A stretch of 64,000 nt of DNA from Planctomycetota bacterium (GTDB lineage: Bacteria; Planctomycetota; UBA8108; UBA1146). The stretch covers positions 62,001 to 126,000 of the forward strand of contig JADHSM010000002.1 in NCBI GenBank assembly GCA_016776905.1. Direction: 5' to 3'. The stretch's first letter is position 1. Each line of letters starts with the position of its first letter. This document shows positions 37,701-45,837 of this stretch, piece by piece. The position numbers were made by a program, and so were the translations under genes. The notes below the pieces were generated by a model. It searched no databases and was not told the DNA's origin. It worked only from the letters and a program-made list of their open reading frames with translations.

Positions 37701-38080
37701 TTAACACAACCGCACCCACAGATATTTTGCTGGAGAGCCAAGAATCCGTGCTTTAACCAACTCATCCCAATCTGCTCAAACCTACCGTCATGGAGACGAA
37801 ACAAGTTTTGACCGATCACAGGATGCTCATTGGTGCTTGGAATCCAAAGGAGAGGCTCGGTACCAATGTTGCAGGAAGTTGTTCCCACTGAATATGCATG
37901 GAACCCCCCTGCAGCACCGTAATTACTCGTCCCCACTAAGTCACCGATAATAACATCGGTTCCTGTTCCACCCAGTCCACCCCCGGGGTCGCAAGGCTGT
38001 GCCTGAATAAAACCCGATTGAATGAAAACAAGAAGGACACTCATGTAAAGTGCTCTCTTAAGGCCATTGGTTTTCAACAT
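34784..38080 (-). CDS. Secreted dockerin-tailed protein with calcium-repeat array
   Basis: A 1098-residue exported protein; the ATG at 38080 has AGGAG eight bases upstream, and the signal peptide ends at GFIQAQ. Residues about 20-395 are an uncharacterised module also found in the protein at 7864-10914 (IGMSWLKHGF, GVGCSDPYSSG, LGPRSE). An Fn3-like stretch follows (about 405-485), then a jelly-roll-like beta domain (about 600-760). From about 765 to 1010 there are some eleven Asp/Asn-rich repeats of the DCNxNGxxDxCD kind, resembling thrombospondin type 3 calcium repeats. A dockerin-like pair starts near 1012, and the end is CDAFPQCP. No enzyme motif was seen. Confidence 0.86.
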   Translation of the reverse strand: MLKTNGLKRALYMSVLLVFIQSGFIQAQPCDPGGGLGGTGTDVIIGDLVGTSNYGAAGGFHAYSVGTTSCNIGTEPLLWIPSTNEHPVIGQNLFRLHDGRFEQIGMSWLKHGFLALQQNICGCGCVNPGTGTLLGVGCSDPYSSGLNGQQGGLGPRSEVFDVANGLFQYPIINSGLIADTTSKRLRVATNDIDPAAFPGATFIVEGQYVTVDDSSAGNANNNCSYRTVSFGATGNRNMSLLGTTQRQQPAIQAWQDLDPQVTLTEVIDADNGLVIVGYRVTELGGGQFAYEYAIYNMNSTRSVRSFEFPLAGGVTLNGLGATHPIYHSGEPYSNAAWVANQGAGTLSWSTETEAQNVNANAIRWSTMHSFRFVANAPATTVTATLDHFTGGGSATVEILAPSGDFTLPVTAATCVQNGEQVDLSWSNGEIYDSIEVTRDGVSLATLAGSATNWTDVNALPGDHTYGLNATVGVVPSGIVPCNILVQAALAISVPNGDPLEFNPLGGETFAVTISPLTGSTVAAGTENLRVVVDGLLNETIALNFVSGQNYEMVFPPTPCGETVQWWIEAQSTGGQQVSYPEGGASAAVQGISAFGSTSELTDFEAASGWSLGAPATATTGIWVRGVPIGTAAQPGEDHSPSGTNCWFTGQGSVGGSLGENDVDGGETALYSPVMDLTTSSNPVISYWRWYSNNSGASPGADIMSIQISDDLANWTNIEVLGPTGPNASGGWIQHSFNVSDFALLTSNVQVRFIVGDLGAGSIVEAAIDDFSYEDVDCSGVADCNGNGVIDADDIANGTSLDCDLDNIPDECSTANGSVADCNANGLPDLCELASGAADCDFDGNLDACELDTDLDGTIDDCDDDIDGDGILNACDTDQTAGLDCDINGQLDSCDLAAGAADCDFNGQLDSCQISSNPAVDCNLNGALDVCDLAGGVEQDCDGNSTPDSCQISADPTQDCDVSGTLDSCDLASGSAFDCNTNGVLDSCDISSGTSTDNDSNGEPDECAVQEWVRGDINGDGAHDISDAVASLDYLFSSGAPGCVASVDVNDDDATNIADTVSLLSYLFAGGAQPPAPFPACGVDPNGSALSCDAFPQCP

Positions 38081-38515
38081 ATGATCGATCTCCTAGGAAT
38101 TCGAAATGGTCGATAAAAATCGACGTCAGTAAATGCAAAATGCCCACAAACACTCCCAAGGGAAGTTTCTGGGAACATATATATGTTCTTCTATTCTATC
38201 ACTCAGGTCATCCTTGCTACAGATTGAGCGCAGAGAGTTTGCTCATTATTCCAGTCTCCTGCGTCTTACTGATAAAACCCCGAATATCCACCCGAGATGG
38301 GTCTTATTTCGATTTCTCGGGTATTCCCCAGCAATAGCCTTCGGCGACCACCTCGGAAATAATATCCGGCTGAGCATGTCCCGATTCGCTTCTCCGACTT
38401 AAAGAAGGTCCAGAGTCTCCTTCAAGAAGACCACAGTCTCCTTAGAGAAGGACAGGATCTCCTTCAAGAAAGACAAGGTCTTCTCTCAGAAAGACGAGAG
38501 CCAAAACATATGGCT
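38081..38515. other. Intergenic region with imperfect purine/pyrimidine repeats
   Basis: About 435 bases between the dockerin gene and the initiator tRNA terminator. The part from about 38400 to 38490 consists of imperfect repeats built on AGTCTCCTT and AAGAAGAC. The rest has no recognised gene; it should contain the promoter of the dockerin gene at its left end. Confidence 0.55.
38400..38490. repeat. Degenerate tandem repeats, about 27-bp period
   Basis: Three to four imperfect units share TCTCCTT followed by A-rich AAGAA/GAGAA and GACC/GACA. Divergence between units is high compared with the other duplications in the window. Confidence 0.55.
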
Positions 38516-38551
38516 AAAAAAAATCCCGGCTCTGGGATCAGAACCGGGAAT
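38516..38551 (-). terminator. Terminator downstream of the initiator tRNA
   Basis: On the minus strand TCCCGGTTCTG pairs with CAGAGCCGGGA, followed by eight T, eight bases after the tRNA CCA end. Confidence 0.88.
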
Positions 38552-38559
38552 GATATTTA

Positions 38560-38635
38560 TGGTAGCGGGGGCAGGACTCGAACCTGCGACCTTCGGGTTA
38601 TGAGCCCGACGAGCTGCCAACTGCTCCACCCCGCG
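38560..38635 (-). tRNA. Initiator tRNA-fMet (CAT)
   Basis: A 76-base cloverleaf with encoded CCA. The anticodon loop is CTCATAA (CAT). The unpaired first position of the acceptor stem (C1 against U72) and three consecutive G-C pairs in the anticodon stem (GGG/CCC) are initiator features, so this is tRNA-fMet rather than elongator Met. Confidence 0.95.
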
Positions 38636-38730
38636 ACAATTTCTTTTACTCAGTCAAACGGTGACAGTACGTAATCCAGCACCTCTGGTCAAGGGAACGT
38701 GAACAACAAAAAACGATTCCGGTAAAATGG

Positions 38731-39831
38731 CTACGACCGAGATACAAAATCGTCCACGAGAGAAAGCAAAGTATTGGTTTGTTCCATGGATACAGCCCCC
38801 ATGTGACCAATTCTAAAGGTTTTCTCCTTCAGATCGCCATATCCATTTGAGAGAAACATGTCATGTTCCCGGAGAAAACCATTTAGATCTGCGATGGAGA
38901 TTCCCCTCGAGTTATCGATACAGGTGAGCGAAACAGACTCATAGCCTTCTTCTGCAAAGAGTTTGAAAGATCCATTCGCCCACTCGCGAACCCGTTCCGC
39001 TTTCTCCAAATGAGCCCCAAACCAGGATGCTTCATCTGCCAGAATCATCTGTAATCGATCCTTTAGGGCCTGCATCAATGCAATCGTTGGAGTACTTGGA
39101 GTCTGGTGCTTTTTCCAAGATTTATGCATCGCCAGCACATCAAAATACATGCCGCGATTCTCGACTTTTTCTGCCCTCTCCAAAGCCCGTTCCGAAACGG
39201 CGAGAAGAGCGAGCCCCGGAGGAAGAGCCAAAGCTTTCTGACTTCCCGTCACGAGATAATCCATCGGAGGAAGACTGTCCATATGAATGGGGACAGCTCC
39301 TGCACTTGTGATGGCGTCCACCAACAAAAACACATCGGGGAATTCAGCGACAACTTCAGCAATCTCAGCAAGAGGATTCATCACTCCCGTGCTGGTCTCA
39401 TTGTGAACGATAGAAACTGCGTCAAAATCGCCTCTTGAGAGTTCTTCTCGAACCAATTCTGGCTTTACAGCTTCACCCCAAGGGACATCCACCCGGGTCG
39501 CATCTTTGCCATTACTGACACAAACCTTGTAGAACCTTTGGCTAAACGCGCCGTTTACAAAGCAAAGAACTTTGTCCTTCACTCCACATCGCGCGGCGGT
39601 CTCCATTCCCCCAGTTCCGGATGAGGTCAAAATAAACACCGGATCTTCAGTACGAAACAACCGTTGAGAATTGCGGTGCAATTCCTCACCCAGAACTGAA
39701 AATTCTGGAGCACGGTGACCAATCATAGGGCGCAACATCGCCTGCATGATGGATTCCTCAACCTCCACTGGGCCAGGAATAAACAAGCGGGGTACTTCTC
39801 TTCGTAGTGAACTCTCATGAGTCGCTGACAT
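38731..39831 (-). CDS. Class V aminotransferase (serine-pyruvate/phosphoserine type)
   Basis: A 366-residue PLP-dependent aminotransferase of the alanine-glyoxylate/serine-pyruvate/SerC-like group. Visible: PRLFIPGPVEV at the N-terminus, TSSGTGGMETAA (phosphate-binding region), LVDAITSAGAVPI with the PLP-contacting Asp, and TGSQKALALPPG with the Schiff-base Lys. The C-terminal FRIGHMG is typical. The start overlaps the DUF1015 stop as TAATG, so the two are coupled. DUF1015 genes often sit beside serine-biosynthesis genes, which favours a role in serine metabolism (inference). Confidence 0.86.
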   Translation of the reverse strand: MSATHESSLRREVPRLFIPGPVEVEESIMQAMLRPMIGHRAPEFSVLGEELHRNSQRLFRTEDPVFILTSSGTGGMETAARCGVKDKVLCFVNGAFSQRFYKVCVSNGKDATRVDVPWGEAVKPELVREELSRGDFDAVSIVHNETSTGVMNPLAEIAEVVAEFPDVFLLVDAITSAGAVPIHMDSLPPMDYLVTGSQKALALPPGLALLAVSERALERAEKVENRGMYFDVLAMHKSWKKHQTPSTPTIALMQALKDRLQMILADEASWFGAHLEKAERVREWANGSFKLFAEEGYESVSLTCIDNSRGISIADLNGFLREHDMFLSNGYGDLKEKTFRIGHMGAVSMEQTNTLLSLVDDFVSRS

Positions 39832-41006
39832 TAGACGTCCTCCTCATCAGTAAAACGAACCACCATTCCCGTAGAAATCTTGGGTTCGAAAAATGTAGTC
39901 TTTGGCGGAAAAACTTCATGGACCATAGTTCTGGCCCAAAACTCTTCTCTTCCCACAGGGGGAAGCAAACAAAGCAGTCCACTGTCATGCTGAGACAGGA
40001 GCTTGCGAGCGACATTTTCTTCGTGCGGAGTAGCAGGTGCCCCCAGCCCTTCGAATTCAGATATCACATCTACAAGTCTACGTGCCAAAGTGGGCTTCTC
40101 TGAATCAGGTCGAGTCTTTAAATGGATGGCATTCCCATTTCCCAACACAATCTGCCAAGGCTCACCCTCTCCATCATCCAGAACCTCCACCAATCGCTCT
40201 GCGACGGTTTCTGGTGAGACCCCTACTTCCGGAGACCAATCCCAAATTCGATGCGTGGGCCGAATGTGAAGGCCTTCTTGATGAAGGTCTCCAATGAATG
40301 CCAAGACGAATCCACCCCCGCGAAGTTGATCGTCATTCGACAACTCCATCGCTGTCGTATACCGATGGTGACCATCCGCCACGGCCGACGGCATCGGTTC
40401 GAGAACCTCTTCGATGGCTTTGATCTGATCGGGGTCATCGATTCTTCTCAGAGTGTGCACGTCGCCCCTCCAGTCAGGGCTCTCGAAAACCAGATCTCCA
40501 GAGTCTGGGCCGGCCCCAACGCTCTCCAGAGCTTTTTCCAGGCCTTCACAACTCAACTGGACAACACCGGTATCAATCGTCGTCAAGCGAGCCTGATCGA
40601 CCAATCTGGACACGGTATGTGTTCGGATTTCTTCGTGTCTCTCGACGCCTTGTCCCCAGGGCAACGCTTCGACAACAGCGATGACTCCTTGAAGATGGGA
40701 CTGTCCACCTTCACTATTTTGGTAACGAATACCATAGCGATAAATTGAAGGCTTCTCTTCGCGCTTGATCGTTCCCGATTCCACTGCTTCACGCATCGAG
40801 TTCCCGCACTTACGGAATACGTTTTCATCCGGTTTTGCAGAAGGGTCATCTCCAAGAATCCATCTGACCGCATTATGCGGAGAAGACTCTAGAAGCTGAG
40901 CATGTAGTTCCTCCGGAATCACATCATATGGAGGACAAATCACTTCACCCGGATTAACGGCAGATTCGTTGGGGACAAATCCTCGAAATGCTTTCATTCT
41001 TGGCAT
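39831..41006 (-). CDS. DUF1015 family protein
   Basis: A 391-residue cytoplasmic protein of the DUF1015 family (related to proteins annotated SerB-like/HTH-containing). The N-terminal FRGFVPNESAV and ICPPYDVIPEE, and the central AVADGHHRYTTAMEL, are the family hallmarks. The biochemical function is unknown; the conserved DGHHR suggests an active or metal site. It overlaps the following aminotransferase by one base, and the prenyltransferase-repeat gene ends only four bases upstream of its start. Confidence 0.88.
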   Translation of the reverse strand: MPRMKAFRGFVPNESAVNPGEVICPPYDVIPEELHAQLLESSPHNAVRWILGDDPSAKPDENVFRKCGNSMREAVESGTIKREEKPSIYRYGIRYQNSEGGQSHLQGVIAVVEALPWGQGVERHEEIRTHTVSRLVDQARLTTIDTGVVQLSCEGLEKALESVGAGPDSGDLVFESPDWRGDVHTLRRIDDPDQIKAIEEVLEPMPSAVADGHHRYTTAMELSNDDQLRGGGFVLAFIGDLHQEGLHIRPTHRIWDWSPEVGVSPETVAERLVEVLDDGEGEPWQIVLGNGNAIHLKTRPDSEKPTLARRLVDVISEFEGLGAPATPHEENVARKLLSQHDSGLLCLLPPVGREEFWARTMVHEVFPPKTTFFEPKISTGMVVRFTDEEDV

Positions 41007-41010
41007 CGGA

Positions 41011-42255
41011 TCACTCTTCCAGGTTTGCGTAACAAATGTTTAACGCTTGAAGTGCATAAGCAGAAGCGAGGACAGGGTCCCCCTCCCACCATCGGTCAAC
41101 AGGATTACTCCACGAACCATCTCCACTTTGTCGAGAAAGTAGTGCCGAGGCGACTTCTTCTGCCCACACATGGGCGATTCCTTCACCATCGACAAATTCT
41201 TCCTGACCCAGAACTTCTAAAGCTCGAGACATGACTGCGAGGTAATAGAAATACCCTGTTTGACCTCTCGCAGGCTGCAGGGGAGTGGCCATGCCGGGGT
41301 TTTCTTGGACAGTCCAATTATTTGCAATCCAGTCGATAGCGGCTTTCAATCTCGGATCATCCTTTTTCAGACCCGCATATATGAGCGATTTGACCGCCGA
41401 ATATGTCATCGATCCGTAAGAAGAAAACGTAACCACCCCATTTTCATCGGTCTCTTTTCCAGCCTTCGATTCGTCTGGGTGATAAAAGAATCCCCCATCC
41501 TGGCTAGAACTCTTGCTCTTTCCATCAAGGACGTCATTACTTGCTTTACGGTTTTGGCAGCGAGAAATAAATACCGTGGCTCGTTTCCAAACTTCGGAAT
41601 CCTCGGAAAGACCCGCGGCTTTTAATGCTTCCAATGCCAGTTGGGTATTACTCATATCCGGACGACGGTCACTCCCGTAACCGATGCCTCCGTACGACCC
41701 AGTATGTTTTTGACGATCAAAGGCAAGAGGACTGGAGTCTTCGGCACATTGCAACCCAGCGATGTAATCGCGCATTCGAGCAACTTGCTCAAGATAGCGT
41801 GGAGTTTTTCTGTCAGCATCCAGTGCCGTCAAAGCCAACACAGCAATGCAAGTCTTGTAGTTCATCAATCCTTGATCGGGTACGTAAACACCCCCGTCTT
41901 TTTGTTGATGATCTAACAATGATTTCACAGCGGAAGAAATAAATGGACCATCTTCTTCCCGATAAGCTCTCGGAGTATCGGCAAGCGACTTGAGAACCAT
42001 TCCTGTGATTCCAGGATCACCCATTTGTGATCCCCACGACCCGTCAGGCCTTTGGTGATCAATCAACCAGTTCGCCCCGCGATCAATGGCGGATTTAATC
42101 GTGGCCCGGTCGATTTTCTTTTCTTCAACCTGAGCGACAAGATCCGTAGTTGTCACTCCTTGCGCCAAGGCCAAAACAGCGCTGACAAAAGCAACTTTGA
42201 CTGCAATCCCGGAGATCACCCGGGCGGGAATTTGAATTAAACTAAATAACTTCAC
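41011..42255 (-). CDS. Exported protein with squalene-cyclase/prenyltransferase-type repeats
   Basis: A 414-residue protein with an N-terminal signal (hydrophobic about residues 16-35). The rest is built of alpha-alpha hairpin repeats with QW-like motifs: WLIDHQRPDGSWGSQ, SLLDHQQKDGGVY, FISRCQNRKASNDV, ALLSRQSGDGSWSN. This is the alpha6-alpha6 barrel pattern of terpene cyclases and prenyltransferase subunits. The DxDD acid motif of squalene-hopene cyclase is not evident, so it is likely a binding protein, as in many planctomycete homologues. The GTG start overlaps the YdjY-like stop by one base (TAGTG). Confidence 0.78.
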   Translation of the reverse strand: MKLFSLIQIPARVISGIAVKVAFVSAVLALAQGVTTTDLVAQVEEKKIDRATIKSAIDRGANWLIDHQRPDGSWGSQMGDPGITGMVLKSLADTPRAYREEDGPFISSAVKSLLDHQQKDGGVYVPDQGLMNYKTCIAVLALTALDADRKTPRYLEQVARMRDYIAGLQCAEDSSPLAFDRQKHTGSYGGIGYGSDRRPDMSNTQLALEALKAAGLSEDSEVWKRATVFISRCQNRKASNDVLDGKSKSSSQDGGFFYHPDESKAGKETDENGVVTFSSYGSMTYSAVKSLIYAGLKKDDPRLKAAIDWIANNWTVQENPGMATPLQPARGQTGYFYYLAVMSRALEVLGQEEFVDGEGIAHVWAEEVASALLSRQSGDGSWSNPVDRWWEGDPVLASAYALQALNICYANLEE

Positions 42256-43067
42256 TATCGATCCTCTTCTGCTTCGTCTGCAGGTGTGGCTTCCAACTTC
42301 GGCAATTCCATTCTCACAGCACTGGCGTCAATTTCAAAGGAACGCGCTTTTCTCAATATCACCCTGACACTAGGAGGCTGATCTCTTTGATCATTTCGAC
42401 GCATCTTCGGCAACACATCGCTGTATGCGAAATAATCGCCGTCCGTATAGGGCAATGCCAGAGGATTATCGAGGATTGCCCAAGGTCTATGGCTCAATGA
42501 AATCAACTCCCCGGTCACCCTCGCCATGAATTCTTCTTTGAGTGGAGTCCCCTCCGGAGCACTCGGCGGAGGATCGATCTTCATAAACCCAGAACCTGTA
42601 AAGGCAAATCCACAACGAGCCATCTCTCTTTCCATAGGTGCATTGATAATGCAATTTTCGGCACGGATGGTTCGAATCAGGGTTCTTCCCTCAGCATCTT
42701 CAATTGCAAACTGAAGGAAAATGACGACACGGTCACCGTCATCGAGGGGGCCAAGGTCTCTATTCGATTCTGGACTCCTGCTCTCTTTTAAGTCGAGGAG
42801 CATGAGTGCTGTCTGAAAATTTGCGGGATCGCAGTCCACAGCGACCAAACACTCATGAGCGTTCGCACTCGGCAGATTTACAAGATATTCAACAAATCCG
42901 CCGGACAGATTCATAAACCCATCGAGATAGATCGTTTTTGTCTTCGGTTCGAATTGAATGCTGCCGACCTTGACCGTCTCTGAGGGGACCCGTTCCGATC
43001 CTTCGACGACATCCACAGGGAATCCGTAGAGAGCTCCCGCAATGATGGCGAGAAGACAACTGGTCAT
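42255..43067 (-). CDS. Exported YdjY-domain protein
   Basis: A 270-residue exported protein. After a signal peptide (about residues 1-20) comes a domain with VEYLVNLPSANAHECLV and NFQTALMLLDL, the core pattern of the YdjY domain, which occurs widely in planctomycetes and has unknown function. The C-terminal third is beta-rich without a recognised motif. It is the first gene of the apparent operon YdjY - cyclase-repeat - DUF1015 - aminotransferase. Confidence 0.7.
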   Translation of the reverse strand: MTSCLLAIIAGALYGFPVDVVEGSERVPSETVKVGSIQFEPKTKTIYLDGFMNLSGGFVEYLVNLPSANAHECLVAVDCDPANFQTALMLLDLKESRSPESNRDLGPLDDGDRVVIFLQFAIEDAEGRTLIRTIRAENCIINAPMEREMARCGFAFTGSGFMKIDPPPSAPEGTPLKEEFMARVTGELISLSHRPWAILDNPLALPYTDGDYFAYSDVLPKMRRNDQRDQPPSVRVILRKARSFEIDASAVRMELPKLEATPADEAEEDR

Positions 43068-43526
43068 GGGGTTCTACTCCGTGTCGGTTCTTGAGAACAG
43101 GATCCTCAGGCACGAGGATTCAGTACTGTTCGCTCTTCCTGTTCAGAAAACTTCTTAAGACTCAAATAACCTGACGATTTGGACTCCAGACAGGCTTGTG
43201 AGGACATCATCACCTATATGGCCCTTTTCTCCAACCTGCAAAAAACAGAGATATACCTTTGCGACTTCTATACAGGACGCTGCCCCTCTATTCCCGGTTC
43301 CGGCAACCGATACCCTCTCTTTGAGGCCGAATCAGCCCGAAGATCGACCTCAACTTGCACTTTACGGTCTCATTGTTTAGCCTTCTCAGGTCATAGCGTG
43401 GTCGTGAGTCCGGCATCTGCCCGTCGCTTCAGCACCCAAATTGCCGACATCAGGAAAGTTCTTCACAAAGAAGAGAGAACCCTTTCAGAGCTCGCCGACA
43501 ACCCAGGCGAAGTGGAGTATTGATTC
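43068..43526. other. Intergenic region between divergent operons
   Basis: About 460 bases that should carry promoters for the YdjY operon (minus) and the coiled-coil/MamK-like operon (plus). An open frame from 43179 to 43523 gives 114 residues of unremarkable, low-hydrophobicity sequence with no recognised motif and no good ribosome binding site; its status is uncertain and I do not call it. Confidence 0.5.
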
Positions 43527-44681
43527 ATGAGTTCAAAGTCTGATACCGATTCAGCAGCGTCTTCCTCCACGACATGGAGCGTGGTGGTTGAGGTTTCTGC
43601 AGGCATCCTCAGACTTCCTGTTGCACGCATCGACTCCAGAGAGGTTCTTCTCGATTCAACGATTCGCCTTCAAATTGGGCAGCGTTACGAATTGATTGTC
43701 GAACGTCCTGACGGGCACGCAGAATTGATTCATGCTGAGGTTTCACAAAGAAGCGAAGCGGGCCTTCTCCTCCGTTGGAATCCTGCACACCCCCGCGAGA
43801 TCACCGCACTGGAACGCCTCTTTGTTGATAAGACACCCACTGCTTCTGATTCCGGAGATTTAGAATCCGCACTTCGATCCCGCTCCAGGTTGGTGAGAAC
43901 CTCTGCCATCGCTGCTCAAAGAGACAGCGTCAGAGTCCTCAATCTTTCAGCAATAAAAGAACTGATTCAGGCTTCTGTCGAGGAAACGATCCGAGAAAGT
44001 GGCAGATCTCTCGATGAAATAGAACTACGAAGATTGCGGGAAGAATCCGAACGAGGCTTTAAGGAACGACTTGCGGAATTTGAAAACGAAAAAGCTGACC
44101 TTCAATCTCATATAGAGACTCTGACGGCCCGGATGAATCGAACACAAGACCTTCTGGGTGCCGAGAAAGAAAGAGAAGTAGAACGGGATCGGTTCACTCT
44201 TTCTGAAGAAAGTTTGGGTCGGCTCGAAAAGACTCTAGAAAAAATTGTCCAACGAGCCACTCACGGAGAAGATCTCGACCCTGCTGTCGAGCAGGAGTTG
44301 CGTGCTGTCGTCAATCAATCCCTCGACCTGGAACGATCCAAGGCTCGCGAGAGAGAAGAAACGGCAAGAAGCGAGAACATCGATCTCCTCGAACGAAAAG
44401 TGAAGAGACTCGCTAAAAACCTTGATGATGCCCGGTATCAGCGTGACAGCGCACTGGAAACAGTCCGCCGTGCAGAGAGCCGTGACGGGTTCCCCAATCC
44501 CCTTCACACAGGTGTCACTCACGTATCCCCCAGTGAAGACGGTTCCAATAGCGAGAGGCGCCGTGCTCTTCTCGCAGATCTGGTCTCAGAAAATCGTCAA
44601 CTTCGAGAAAAAATTGTGCACAATGGATCTTCGGAAAAGAAACAAAGTAAAAATAAGTCCGTCGAGAAGGATCTCGCCTGA
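43527..44681 (+). CDS. PilZ-like N-terminal domain plus long coiled coil
   Basis: A 384-residue cytoplasmic protein without signal or membrane segment. Residues about 15-105 are beta-rich and PilZ-like (LPVARIDSREVLLDSTIRLQIG, RSEAGLLLRWNP), but the RxxxR motif for c-di-GMP is not clear. Residues about 130-380 are almost wholly charged heptad-type coiled coil (ELRRLREESERGFKERLAEF, LLERKVKRLAKNLDDA). It lies 32 bases before the MamK-like actin gene, probably in one operon, so it is a candidate partner or adaptor of that filament (inference). Confidence 0.7.
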   Translation: MSSKSDTDSAASSSTTWSVVVEVSAGILRLPVARIDSREVLLDSTIRLQIGQRYELIVERPDGHAELIHAEVSQRSEAGLLLRWNPAHPREITALERLFVDKTPTASDSGDLESALRSRSRLVRTSAIAAQRDSVRVLNLSAIKELIQASVEETIRESGRSLDEIELRRLREESERGFKERLAEFENEKADLQSHIETLTARMNRTQDLLGAEKEREVERDRFTLSEESLGRLEKTLEKIVQRATHGEDLDPAVEQELRAVVNQSLDLERSKAREREETARSENIDLLERKVKRLAKNLDDARYQRDSALETVRRAESRDGFPNPLHTGVTHVSPSEDGSNSERRRALLADLVSENRQLREKIVHNGSSEKKQSKNKSVEKDLA

Positions 44682-44713
44682 GATCACTTCCCGGCAATAA
44701 GGAGGACACCCCC

Positions 44714-45736
44714 ATGAGTGAAATCGTATACGTGGGAATGGACTTGGGAACGAGTAGAACCTCGATCACCACGTCGACAGGTATCCGGACCACTGTTTGG
44801 TCCTATGTTGGATACGCCCAGGATCATGTGAGTAAAAAGCTTCTCGGTGGCCGAGATAAAGTGTTCGGTGAAGAAGCTGTCGAAAACAGAATGTCAGTGA
44901 ATCTGGTCCGTCCACTCGACAAAGGAGTCATTCGCGATGAAGTCGATGCCAAACGGGCCACTCGTGACCTCATCGAGCATATTATCGAATTGGCAGAGAT
45001 TCCTTCCGGCAGCACCGTCTACGGAGTCATTGGAGCACCTGCTGAAGCCAGCGTTGACTCTAAGGCTCACATCCTCGAAGCCGCTTCAGAGTTCATGGAC
45101 AGCATCATCGTCTGTTCAGAACCTTTCTCTGTCGCTTATGGACTCGACTTTCTCGCCGACACACTCGTCATCGATATCGGTGCAGGAACCGTCGACTTGT
45201 GCAGAGTTCACGGAACAATGCCCAAGGCTGAGGATCAGAGAACCCATCACTTTGGTGGAGATGCTATCGATCAGAAACTCTTCGACCTGATTTCTGAGAA
45301 ATACACGGAAGCACAGTTTTCCACCAACATGGTTCGTGAGATCAAAGAAAACTTTGCCAACGTCGGACGCCAGCACGATTCAGTGCTCGCAACCTTCCCG
45401 GTAAAAGGTAAACCCACAGAATTCGACGTCACCGATCAAGTGCATGAAGCATGCATGGGAATCGTCCAACCGACGATCGAGGCACTTCAGGACCTCATCG
45501 CCACATACGATCCAGAATTCCAACAGAAGATGCGGAATCACATCCTTCTCGGTGGAGGTGGAAGCCAGATCACAGGCCTCGCCCGTGCTATGGAAGAAGC
45601 TCTCGTTGAATACGGAGGCGGCAAAGTAAAGGCTGTTGAAGAACCTCAATATGCAGGTTCCAACGGTGCCCTCAAGGTGGCACTAGACATGCCCATCGAG
45701 TTCTGGGAAGAGTTCGTGAACAACCAGAAAGCTTAA
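44714..45736 (+). CDS. MamK-family actin-like protein
   Basis: A 340-residue actin/Hsp70-fold ATPase. Phosphate loops: VGMDLGTSRTSI and LVIDIGAGTVDLC; adenosine motif: LLGGGGSQITGLARAM. The sequence resembles MamK more than MreB or ParM along its whole length: SYVGYAQDHVSKKLLG near the N-terminus, YGVIGAPAEASVDSKA, VCSEPFSVAYGLD, and a C-terminal SNGALKVALDMPIEFW. MamK polymerises into filaments that position magnetosomes; MamK-like proteins also occur in non-magnetic bacteria. GGAGG precedes the ATG. No other magnetosome gene is in the window. Confidence 0.86.
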   Translation: MSEIVYVGMDLGTSRTSITTSTGIRTTVWSYVGYAQDHVSKKLLGGRDKVFGEEAVENRMSVNLVRPLDKGVIRDEVDAKRATRDLIEHIIELAEIPSGSTVYGVIGAPAEASVDSKAHILEAASEFMDSIIVCSEPFSVAYGLDFLADTLVIDIGAGTVDLCRVHGTMPKAEDQRTHHFGGDAIDQKLFDLISEKYTEAQFSTNMVREIKENFANVGRQHDSVLATFPVKGKPTEFDVTDQVHEACMGIVQPTIEALQDLIATYDPEFQQKMRNHILLGGGGSQITGLARAMEEALVEYGGGKVKAVEEPQYAGSNGALKVALDMPIEFWEEFVNNQKA

Positions 45737-45759
45737 TCAGATCATTTCTGATCAAATCA

Positions 45760-45799
45760 AAAAAGGGTCGTGAGGAGATTCTCCTCACGACCCTTTTTC
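45760..45799. terminator. Bidirectional terminator after the MamK-like gene
   Basis: AAGGGTCGTGAGGAG pairs perfectly with CTCCTCACGACCCTT and is flanked by A and T runs, serving the convergent genes. Confidence 0.92.
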
Positions 45800-45837
45800 A
45801 TATTTAAAAGCAATCCCACAAACAAACACAAATTGCA

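Noticed and set aside
43179-43523. 114-residue open frame upstream of the coiled-coil gene
   Set aside because: No family, no signal or membrane segment, no convincing ribosome site; it occupies a region expected to hold divergent promoters.
44714-45736. A magnetosome gene island
   Set aside because: Only a MamK-like actin is present; no mamA, mamB, mamE, mamM or similar gene is in the window.
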